A stretch of DNA of 64,000 nt from Isoetes taiwanensis (taxonomy: Eukaryota; Streptophyta; Lycopodiopsida; Isoetales; Isoetaceae): contig JAJEKV010000057.1 in assembly GCA_021234155.1 (NCBI GenBank), positions 8,646,108-8,710,107 on the forward strand, written 5' to 3'. This document shows positions 47,606 to 56,479 of the stretch, piece by piece. Each line of letters starts with the position of its first letter. Positions within the stretch are counted from its first letter, which is position 1. The position numbers and the translations under genes are program-made. The notes beneath the pieces were generated by a model. That model saw nothing but the letters and a program-made list of their open reading frames with translations, did no database searches and was not told the origin of the DNA.

Positions 47606-47636
47606 ACATATGACTTTTTTGTGATGAATCTAACCT

Positions 47637-48029
47637 GTGATGATGCTATTTTGCACAGATGCTATGAGGAGACTTAACAGATATGGAGCAGCAGATCGAG
47701 GAATGGGGGTAGCTAAGGACTCGGACAGCGAGGAGGCAAATCTCCCCATGGTTGAAGAAGAGGAAATTTTTATCCAATTGAAACAGGAAATGATTCATGC
47801 AGCAGCACTAAAGAAGATCTTGAAAAGAGCAGAGACCTGGAGACATAACAACCTTAGGCCTTTCTTTATGAACCTATTCCATAAATGGCAGCAGAAACGG
47901 GAGGCCCATGTGCTTCTTTTACTGGACTTCACCAACTATCCGGTTGTCAAATTGGATGTGTTGCTAAACATATTGGGTAGACGGACAGTGCAGGATCTTA
48001 CCTTGCAGGACCTAATCGAGGCACAGTAG
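47637..48029 (+). CDS. Extra small ORF in the LINE, downstream of ORF2
   Basis: A 130-codon frame lies 31 bases after the ORF2 stop and inside the element. It encodes a charged, probably helical protein (ADRGMGVAKDSDSEEANLPM, EEEEIFIQLKQEMIHAAALK, FFMNLFHKWQQKREAHVLLL). The C-terminal part has HKWQQKREAHVLLLLDFTNY. I recognise no family. Plant L1 elements normally end soon after ORF2. The frame is intact while ORF1 and ORF2 are not, but it is short, so selection cannot be claimed. Confidence 0.45.
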   Translation: MMMLFCTDAMRRLNRYGAADRGMGVAKDSDSEEANLPMVEEEEIFIQLKQEMIHAAALKKILKRAETWRHNNLRPFFMNLFHKWQQKREAHVLLLLDFTNYPVVKLDVLLNILGRRTVQDLTLQDLIEAQ

Positions 48030-48263
48030 ATCAAATCAGTCCACTTAATAACTCTAAACTTTGTTTTTCTGATATTTATAAGTTTGGACTATGTATCAGA
48101 CATTAGTCTGGTTTTTTTTTGAACACTCTCCTAACTATAAGGAGTGTGTATATGACATTATGTCTATTAGTGTATCACTGATGGTACACAGTACTATGAT
48201 GTGATTTTCTAGTATGAATACAAAACCCACCTTACCTCCAAAAAAAAAAAAAATCCATTGCAG

Positions 48264-48659
48264 CGTGCGACTGAGACCCAAGCACCCGAGGCATATTGGT
48301 CAGTTTTTGAGGAGCGGGGATAATGAAACTAGCATGCGAAAAGCAAAAATAATCTGATGCCAATGAAGGTTGAGTAACTCTGCACTACGCATGAATGCGA
48401 CAAAAGAAAGGACAATGCATAACGCATGAGATCCAACAAAGTGGAATTTGGGCCGAAAACTTATCAATAATGAGACGGACCAAATGAGGTAACAAAGGGC
48501 GTTTCCTAGCAACTTCAACTGGAACTTACGCTTGGCAATATCATAGGCAAGACCCACAAGAGGGTGATCATTGGGTTTAGGTAGACTTGCCAAAACATGA
48601 TGGAAGCTGATAGATGCCAGAGTAGCATTGACTCGTGACATTGAAGACCACAAAGTCAT
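48264..48659 (-). pseudogene. Tyrosine recombinase, N-terminal half of catalytic domain
   Basis: Minus strand: HPLVGLAYDIAKRKFQ, then in a second frame KRPLLPHLVRLIIDKFS, back to the first frame ALCIVLSFVAFMRSAELLNLHW (R of the catalytic RxxEL box), and then SSKTDQYASGAWVSVARCNG reaching the LINE duplication. Joined across the LINE (which cut between CNG and LYCP), it continues into the 35125-34660 half. At least two frame changes show prior or later decay. Bases 48660-49300 contain further minus-strand open stretches that I cannot assign. Confidence 0.78.
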
Positions 48660-49109
48660 CGTATAAGTAAGAAAAAGGCATATTGTAGAAGGAGCAGCAG
48701 GGAGCTAGAATAGGTCCCTAGCACATCACCAAGCTTTAAACTCATGTCAAGGTTGTGAATATCTCTTTAGAGTAGATGAAGCTCGACATCCTAACAAGTT
48801 ATGCTTAAAAAGCTCTTTCAATTTGCACAATTCCATGTTGGAAGCGTCAACCTCATTCCAAAATTGAGACTTAAAAACATCTGCAATAAAAACAAATAAA
48901 CTCACCATCAATAGCCAAAAGAAACCTTAGAGCAATAATCGGGCTAGACGGTTTGCCAAGTGGGAATGATGAACATCCTGATCCTTTAACCAAACATTGC
49001 CCACCTGCAAAGTAGAGATGGTCCACATTAGAGGGGAGCCAATCACCTGAATCCATTTGCAAGATAGGCCACCGAGGAGCTGATTCCCAATGGAAAATAA
49101 CTAAAGACA

Positions 49110-49950
49110 TATTGGTTGCACAATCTAAGGCAAACTCTAAGGTTTCTGTTTATGGAGATGCCCACAAGGGCCATTTTAAGGAGCATTTCATTGCAATGTT
49201 TCTTTGGGCAGTTGCAGACCATCTATCACTCTAGGTAAGCAACTCAATTTTCTTTTTATTGCTTCGTATTTTATGCAGATTAAAGCTTTGAGTTTCAGTT
49301 GGTATGACAACCTTTCATAGTTTCTTTGCCATAGGAACTTTCTGCTCCTCCTCTGGTCGCTCAAATTGGGAGATCACATTTTTACTACTTACACAAATTG
49401 TACAGGTGAGAACATTCTTTTATATCTATGTCCATTTTTTTGTCTTTGATGGGTGTTGCTCTAAAGTTTGTGGGTTGGCCTTTACATGTATCATTGAGAC
49501 TGCTGGATCAACGTTTCACAAGGCCATCACACAAGGTATCCATGCTAGCTCAGTTGTTATCGATTTCATAATTTTTTACAACTTGAATCATATTATCTGC
49601 ATTTGCCAAGAAGTCGTATTTAATTAAAGTGGGACTCATTCCATTCCCATTTTTTTTCGGAACCCGGTTAATTTACATAAAAAGTAGCACCCCGACCCGA
49701 AAACTATCCTTAATTCCAATTTTTGAATAAAACTCTGAATCCGAGCTTTGCTGCAGTTTTCCCTGGTTCGCGAGTCGAGAACAAAAACAATGCAACTGAA
49801 ACAAAGGAAATTCATTAAAGTTTAAAACCAAAGATCTAGTTGAAAAAGAATTTTTATTAATAAATTGAACAGATACAATGTATTTTACATCGGACGCAGA
49901 GACCATGGTGGTCTTGCTATCACTACAGTTACATCATCTTGGTAGGTGGT
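49110..49950. other. No recognised gene; first AGTCGAG palindrome copy
   Basis: Short open frames without family signatures. GGTTCGCGAGTCGAGAAC near 49764-49781 is the leftmost member of the palindrome family described below. Confidence 0.4.
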
Positions 49951-49955
49951 CCACC

Positions 49956-50950
49956 TTAGGGGATTAACTTGCGGGGCCTCTTCATGCCGTCTGTAAGCCT
50001 TGGGGGCAACCTGAAGAGTGTGGAATGCCTCACGTCCAGGTCGGTCATGTCCAGACACGTCTTGTACCACTGCTCTATGTCAGCTTTGTCATAAAAAAGG
50101 GTGGGGTCTTCGATCATATTGATGGCAAATAGTGCCAGTTCCAGACCACCAAATCCCTTGTGTCCCAAAGTAACCAGAAATGGGGGGGAGCTATCGTCTG
50201 CCTTAAATGGGACCACCCCGAATCCAAGCTTCCTCTTCAGAATTGCCATAGCACGTTCAGGGAAAGGAAGGGTTTTGACGTTACGCCGACTTGGTGTTGA
50301 TGTAGGGTTGACATAGACGGTTCAATTCCTTCATGTCTTCCTCATCAAGGGCAGCCTTTTCCTTGTAATAATCAAAATCATGGTATTCATTAGATGCAGC
50401 GTTGCGGAACTTCGTGATGCCTTCTTCTAACGCCTGGCTTGCCGCTTTTAGGGCTGTGGCATAATCCTTTAGATCCGTGCATTTTAGAACTCACGGTCTT
50501 CCTTAGCGGGATTGTTCCATCAAGATTTTGCCTTGTAGTTCAAAGCGTTTCTTTGTCCGGTGAGGCCACGTATCCTCTTCATGAGCGCTTGTCAAACAAC
50601 TTGGGGTCCGGGTGCTTGGAAATTCTCCATTCTTGTCCTTGACTTGCCTCTTGTCCATTTAGCCCATATCTCGAGTCCATTTCTCCCGACCGCCTTCGGT
50701 GCTAAGAATGAGGTCATATTGGTCTGAGAGAGACTCCCTACCTTTCCTTGGTGTTCTTCTTCTTCTCCTCTTCTTCCTCTCCCTCATCATCTTCCTGTCC
50801 CTCCGCCAGAACATATCTGCATAGTTTCTCAAAGGTCTTCCACTTATCCGAGGGAGCCACGTTTCCTTTAGGTCGCCGAGGACAACCCAATGCTTTCCAC
50901 TGTTGCCCTGGCGTGTATGATCTTGGTGGGGATAAAGGGTGCATTGGTCA
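49956..50950 (-). pseudogene. Decayed coding region, family not recognised
   Basis: Four protein-like minus-strand blocks in changing frames follow one another. 50944-50738 reads WKALGCPRRPKGNVAPSDKW, KTFEKLCRYVLAEGQEDDEG and an acidic EEEEEKKK tract. About 50650-50530 follows. 50490-50310 reads TDLKDYATALKAASQALEEG and NEYHDFDYYKEKAALDEEDM, with KELNR. 50249-49956 reads GFGVVPFKADDSSPPFLVTL, GHKGFGGLELALFAINMIED and YDKADIEQWYKTCLDMTDLD. The collinear order suggests one ancestral protein of about 300 residues broken by indels. I know no matching family. Confidence 0.45.
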
Positions 50951-51059
50951 ATGTACCAATGTCGAGCATGAGCGTATCTACAACAACCCGGGAATAAAAT
51001 GGTAAATAGTAAGTTATGGGTTTTCGACTGTGATCGGTGAAAGTCCCTTGAATATCTAA

Positions 51060-51445
51060 TTTTCTTTTACTTATCTGCGTTTTTCGATTTCCGAAGTCGA
51101 AAGCTCTAAATCTTTGATTTTTACGTGTTCCCACGGCTTTCGACTTCGTGAGTCGAGAAACCCCGTGAAATCGGCAAATGTTAGGATGGTAGGGCTTTCG
51201 ACGAGTCGTCAAAGCCGGTAAACTACGTGAAAATTTGAGGATCAGAAAGAGCTTTTCGACTTCGAGTCGAAAACCGAGAAGAAGTAAAAAAGAAAATTAG
51301 ACATTCAAGAGACTTTTCGAGTCGAAAGTCCCTTGAATGTCTAATTTTATGGTTTTCTGGGTTTTCGACTTCGCGAGTCGAGAAAGCCTTGATGATAATC
51401 GGCAAATGTGAGGATGGTAGGGTTTTCGACTCGCGAAGTGAGAAT
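51060..51445. repeat. Cluster of short CGACT..AGTCG palindromes (left cluster)
   Basis: Seven copies occur at intervals of about 40-60 bases: TTTTTCGATTTCCGAAGTCG (51081), CTTTCGACTTCGTGAGTCGAG (51138; 20 of 21 bases typed as CTTTCGACTTCGTGAGTCGA plus G), CTTTCGACGAGTCGTCAAAG (51194), TTTTCGACTTCGAGTCGAAA (51256), CTTTTCGAGTCGAAAG (51312), TTTTCGACTTCGCGAGTCGA (51363) and TTTTCGACTCGCGAAGTGAG (51423). Each is an imperfect or perfect inverted repeat with a central CG-rich loop. The unit also recurs in larger direct repeats (for example AAATCGGCAAATGT..AGGATGGTAGGG at 51168 and 51398). Confidence 0.85.
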
Positions 51446-52800
51446 GGAAAGATTCGAGAGAGTTAATTACCTTACGTAGTGGCACTTTCGCTATTGTGTT
51501 GGCAGCGCTGGCTAATGCTGGCCGATTAGGTTCTTTGGCGTCTCCGCCGAAAAGAACTCGCGACTCGCTCGGCATATCTATCCTTGATCCTTTCGCGGCA
51601 CCTCCTTCTCCGCCTGCCGCAATACTTGAGGCGCCCTCGAATGCTGACCGTCTACAACCCGTAACCGGACGTCTTTTCCCTTCAGATCTTCCTCGGACTT
51701 CCGGTGAACAACTCAATTGCCGACTCGCTAAAAGGTATGACATCCGCAGGGCATTGGATCGCAATGAGATGTCGCACCATCGAGTTGAATCTCCAGCATG
51801 TGTGCCGGATTAAATTCCCTGGTTGAACAAGACGGCATCTCCCGTGCAAACCTTCACCGCCTAATGTCTAGCGGCTACTGTGTGTGATATTCCCAGCGGA
51901 TATCTTGAGCTAGCTCCATTTTACGGCCCCCTCTGCGGAAATCCTGATCGATCATCCGGATCCATTATTGGAGAGTCGACCATATCTTCGTCATCTTCGT
52001 CATCTGATTCCTCCCGTGTGGTGTCATCTTCCCCATTTGTGTTTTTTGGTGGACTTTTTTGTGTATGAACCACAACTTCATTCCCCACTGTAGAGTGTTG
52101 TAGAGCCTACAGCACAGTAGAAGTGAAGCTCCCCATATTGAACAGTTTTTCCCTGACTCTGGAAATCTCCATACCAAGCTCCCTGGATGTTAGGGTTCCG
52201 GCCTCCTTCATCCCTTCCAGATCCTTCCACCCAAGGTTTTGACAATTTAAAGGCGCCGGCCTTTTTTCGGTGCCCTTAGCCTTGCTCATGGAAGAGTGAG
52301 AATAATTTGAAAGCGCTAATTTTTTGGTGCGATAGAACTTACTCTTCGGCGTCCCTCGACATGTAGTGTTAAATGCTTCGGATCCGGGCCTTGAGGCGGA
52401 GAGCACAACACCGATTTTCTTGTACTTGTCTCAGGAGCTCTTCTTGTCCCTTTGGTGTAGAAAGCAGATCTTTCTCCTTCCCACTTGTCGATACCTCGAC
52501 ATACCACCAAGAATCTCTTTCTGCCAGAAGCTCTCATCTCCGGTCCCTCGATGACGAAGAATGGAGTTCGCCGCTGATCACCGGTGAGTCCGAGGTGAAT
52601 CTTCGCAAGAAGAAAGGATGGATCAGTTAAGGTATTCGACAAAAGAAAAACCTCAGAGCTCACCGGGGTGTTTGTCTTCTTCTTCTTCTTGGGGGCTGGT
52701 AGAAGCATCCCCTCCGGCGCCGCTTCTTGGGCGAGTCATGCGTATGCCCTCTCATCCTCTTCGAGCCCTCTCAGAATTAAGTTTCCTCCGCTGGTTGTGA
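51297..52800 (-). pseudogene. Possible decayed exons, family not recognised
   Basis: Minus-strand open stretches with splice-like borders. 51764-51480 (LSCSPEVRGRSEGKRRPVTG to SAANTIAKVPLR) ends at a GTAAGG donor. 52590-52450 (IHLGLTGDQRRTPFFVIEGP, EMRASGRKRFLVVCR) is preceded by a possible 60-bp intron with GTGAGC and CTTAACTGATC. 52700-52650 is a Lys/Thr-rich start. The pieces do not form one clean gene and I recognise no domain. Confidence 0.3.
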
Positions 52801-53570
52801 GTTTTAGGACTGCATGTAAAAAAGATCGGGCGTGTTCTTTAGTTTGAACTTAAGGACATGCAATCATTTATGAAAAAAGCGGGCTAAAGGGTACAAGACG
52901 CCTACGGCTTTAGCCCCAAACACTATTTCAAATTTAATCACATCAAGGGACTAAGTGAGCGGGCGTAGTTTATCTTCCCGGCATTGGGGACCTCGACCGG
53001 AGGGGAGCATCGGGCGACTTCCGGAATGGCGCCCGCGACGCTGTAAGCTGCTAACGCGCCTTGCATATGTGTGTTTTTCCTGACCGCGGCCCCTATTGCA
53101 AGCGTTTGATCCGATCGATGAACATGGAGCTAAGGTAGGAAGCCGGAGAGGAGCTGCCGGACACGGGAACTCTACGCTGCAAGGCCATGGAAGCGGGGAT
53201 ACGCGAGAATCGCAGCGATGATACAAGTATTAGATGCGAATACACTCTTGAAGAGACCCATGAAGAAGCAAACACTCTAGGTGAGGCTGCGGGATCCGTG
53301 ATACAAATGGCCCAAGGAATTACTGCGTGAAGAGGTGAGTTTCGAGATGCCTATGTTATTCGGGGCTTTGTAGAACATGCCGCCGTGTTTAAATAATGGA
53401 ACCGCCGATAAGCTCGACGGATTCATCTTGTTTCCTTGTCTAGCATTTTCAGCTTCGAGATGATTTACCGGGTCGAGAGATGCTCGGCAAAGGAAACAAT
53501 GGATCGGGGGTTAATGAACAGTTCCGCTTTAGGTGTCTCTTTTCATGGTCCGTTCTTGGAATGTTGTGCA
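52801..53570. other. No recognised gene
   Basis: C+G-rich sequence with short frames on both strands and no motif I can place. Confidence 0.4.
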
Positions 53571-53579
53571 TAGATCGCT

Positions 53580-54850
53580 AGGTCTAAGGCCCAGGAGATG
53601 CGGGTTTAAATGCATCCTCTTGTAGTTAGTCGGAGGGGCCTCGGCCCAGTCAGAACCACTCCTCTCGTAATATTCGAGGAAGATGGTTCAAGGAGAGTGG
53701 CTCGATGTGCTAGAGGCACTTGGGACTAAAAAAGTGAGAATACAAAGAAATGCGATAGTTGTAGAGAATGCAAGCCTTGGCTTCCTCTCGTGGTTTCCAC
53801 GTGGTTAGTTGTAGACCATACCGTGGGAGAATTGGTCGGCTAAGGGATTCTCCGACTTGCGCAGTCGAGAATGCGATCGTTATCGCATTGTCTACATTTC
53901 GACCGCAAGTCGAGAATGCCTTTGGCCATCCGAGAACTCCGTTAGTACACACACGAGTGCCGGGTTGGTTAAGGCATTCCCGACCGGGCGAGGGGCAGAA
54001 CGCATTGAAGAAGCTCTATGGTTTCCCCGGTGTCGTAGGTGGTCGCGGATCGGTAGAGGCCATCGCTAACCACACGGTGAGAATTGGTCGGCTAGAGGAT
54101 TCTCGACTAGCGAAGTCGAGAATGCGCATCGTTGGTTTTTGTCTACATTTTCGATTTCGGCAAGTCGAGAATGCCTTTAGCCATCGGAGAACTCCGGATG
54201 GTACACATGGAGTGCCGGTTGGGTAAGGCATCCCACTTGGGCGAGCGAGAGAATGCATAAAGAAGCTCGCGGTTTCCCCCGTGGGTTGCTAGAGTTGGCC
54301 CGCAGACACCAAAACAACTTCCCTTCTTAGCAATGTCCAGGAGGGAAGATAGAAGGAGAGTTGTTAAGATCTGCTCGGCAGCCAGCTCTAGAGTGCACTA
54401 GAGCTGCCATTTTCTTGACTCACGAGTCGGCTGCCCAGCACCTCTCTCGTGGTTAGTCGCCGAGGCCTCCATCCAATCGAGCCCATCCCCTCGCAATATT
54501 CGGCGAAGATGGTTGAAGGAGGCGGTTTTGATTGGGTAGAGGCCCCTGCGACCAATAATACGGAGGAGAATTGGGTTGCTAAGAGTTGGCTGCAGCCGGT
54601 CAAAACCACTTCCCTTCGCAATGTCAGGAAGATAGAAGGAGAGTGGTTAAGACGTCTGCCGCAGCCAGCTCCAGAAGTGCACTAGAGCTTTGCGTTTTTC
54701 TCGACTCACCAGTCGGCGGCCGCCACACCTCGATGGTTAGTCGTAGAGGCCTCCACCCGTCCGGAGCCGGTCCTCTTCGCAATATTCGATGAGCATGGTT
54801 GAAGGAGAGTGGCTCGGGGCGGGTGGAGGCACTGCGACTGCACAAAGGGC
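53580..54850. repeat. Degenerate tandem repeat of ~255-290 bp units
   Basis: GAGAATTGGTCGGCTA..GGATTCTC begins units at about 53828 and 54083, which stay similar for about 230 bases through GAATGCCTTTGGCCATC and GAAGAAGCTC. A second unit type (GTGGTTAGTCG..GAGGCCTCC, CGCAATATTCG..GAAGATGGTTGAAGGA) occurs near 53640, 54450 and 54735. Palindromes of the AGTCGAG type lie inside the units. No protein is supported. Confidence 0.75.
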
Positions 54851-55055
54851 CATTGGCGGTATCACATTCTCGACTCACGCAGTCGAGAAGCCAGCCAGGT
54901 TCTAAAGAATGTGAAGACATTGGGTAGGCTGTGCAATCTCGAATCGCGAAGTCGAGAATCCCTCAACACCGCGGGTCGAGAGTGTACTCCCTCTTCTACC
55001 GCCTCTGAAAGTCGAGAAGTTCGACTTCATGAAGTCGAGAAGAAGGCCACTTCCG
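53845..55055. repeat. Cluster of short CGACT..AGTCG palindromes (right cluster)
   Basis: About ten copies: ATTCTCCGACTTGCGCAGTC (53849), TTTCGACCGCAAGTCGAGAA (53899), ATTCTCGACTAGCGAAGTCG (54099), TTTCGATTTCGGCAAGTCGA (54150), TTGACTCACGAGTCGG (54415), TCTCGACTCACCAGTCGG (54697), ATTCTCGACTCACGCAGTCG (54869), ATCTCGAATCGCGAAGTCGA (54939), CGCGGGTCGAG (54978) and TTCGACTTCATGAAGTCGAG (55019). Most continue to GAGAAT or GAGAAG, so the stem is about 8-10 bp around a 4-7 base CG-rich centre. They vary in the loop more than in the AGTCGAGAA arm. A half copy is at 57402. Confidence 0.88.
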
Positions 55056-55059
55056 GATT

Positions 55060-56060
55060 GTTGGCAAGTGAAGTATTCTCAACTTCGCCACTCCTCTGCA
55101 TGTCTCCCCGCCGTGGATTTCTTTGTGAGTTAGAAATGGAGATTCGTAAAGCAATTCCTATTCTTAGTTCTTCTTTGGGGAGAAAGATATTCCTAGTTAT
55201 GTTCTGTTAATGCTACGCAATATCTTACTTCCTAACACCGGTCTCGATGATTTCTATCTCGGTTTGCTTGCTACTACTCTAACCACTATTCTCACTTGTG
55301 CCTGCGTACAATGTATTCAACTCAACCACAAGCAAGAAAAAAGATAACATAAAAAGAAAACAATACAAAGATTAATGAGATTAATGAGAAAACAGAGAAA
55401 CATTGGAGAACGATACAGAACACAGTGGAGAACAAAGATGAGAAATGAGATTAAAAAAGGGTATGATATTACAAAAAAACATACCCGGAAGATTTTGCCG
55501 GATGAGGAGGAGGCTTCCGAAGTTCGCTTCCATGTTGGCAAAGCTGAATAAGGATTTGTCGGGCTGTAAATTGTATCAGGGATTAATAAGAGCTCTAACA
55601 ACAGAATATAAGTAAAAATGCACTAAAGGACTTACGTAAAAACTAAAAAGCAAAGACTAAAGGGGCCTCACTTTCTTCTCGAAGGGTAACGCTCGGCCGA
55701 ACAATGAATCGCTACAGAACCTCGGGTATTGGGAAGCGCCCTGATCCGTCGACCAAGCCGCTGTCATAAGATGGCGTTGGAATCGCGAAGAATCGATCGA
55801 TCGCCCGATCGGTAAAGAAAGGCCTAAGGAAACAGTGGGGAGGAAGAGTGATCGAGAAAACGGGGAGGAAGAATGGTCGGGGAGAGGAAGAGGGTGCAAA
55901 GCACCGGCCGCACCCCGAACCCTCGTAAAAGTGCAATAATAAAACCATTGTCACGTGTGGGCCATGCCCTCCATGGCGATGGCGGCGGATAGCCGACATA
56001 ATAAGCGGTTTTGACCTCCGAAGAGGCCCACACATTGGCCATGACAAGATATGAAAGGGT
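55060..56060. other. No recognised gene
   Basis: Minus-strand open frames of about 80-110 codons at 55650-56047 overlap each other in different frames and have no known motif. Splice-like sites are present, but no product can be supported. Confidence 0.35.
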
Positions 56061-56065
56061 AGGTT

Positions 56066-56450
56066 ATATGTTTATATGTTTCAATGGTTATGGTTATATG
56101 TTTCAATGGTTATGGTTATGGTTATATATGTTTATATGTTTATATGTTTATATGGTTATATGTTTATAACCATATGTTTATATATGTTTATATGTTCATA
56201 TGTTTATATGTTTATATGGTTGTATGTTTATAACCATATGTTTATAACCATATGTTTATATGGTTATATGTTTCAATGGTTATATATGGTTACAATGTTT
56301 ACATATGGTTTAGAATGAGTGTGGTTGTATGCTTTAATATGGTTATATGATTTTAGTTAATATGGTTGTATGATTTAATATGATTATATTTAATATGTTT
56401 GTATGGTTTTATATGGTTCATATGGTCATATTTGTGGTGTTTGGGGCTAT
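56066..56450. repeat. AT-rich minisatellite, TTATATG/GGTTATATG units
   Basis: About 380 bases consist of TTTATATG, GGTTATATG, GTTTATAACCATATG and TTTCAATGGTTATGG variants, grading rightward into TTAATATGGTT-type units. TATAACCATATG palindromes recur (about 56165, 56230, 56245). The 80-codon frame here is a by-product. Confidence 0.9.
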
Positions 56451-56479
56451 ATGGTTTTAATGTGAGCTTTTTCATTCAG

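Larger units (their letters stand above)
35114..48263 (+). mobile_element. Full-length L1-type LINE with 12-bp target-site duplication
   Basis: AATCCATTGCAG at 35114-35125 is repeated at 48252-48263, bounding the element at 35126 and, after an A tail (48240-48251), at 48251. Without the nested Helitron (5753 bp) and MITE (~650 bp) it is about 6.7 kb, a normal length for plant L1 elements. Order: a very short leader (about 37 bases), ORF1, ORF2 (endonuclease, reverse transcriptase, zinc-binding tail), an extra small ORF, and a ~220-bp 3' end. Nonsense codons at 35616, 36800, 38873 and 46703 and a frameshift near 44770 make it inactive. It inserted into the tyrosine recombinase gene on the opposite strand. 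Confidence 0.93.

Noticed and set aside
49000..56000. CRISPR-like array from the regularly spaced palindromes
   Set aside because: Repeats are imperfect, spacing is irregular, no cas genes, and the setting is plant nuclear DNA.
56076..56318. 80-codon frame rich in Tyr/Met/Phe
   Set aside because: Product of the AT minisatellite.
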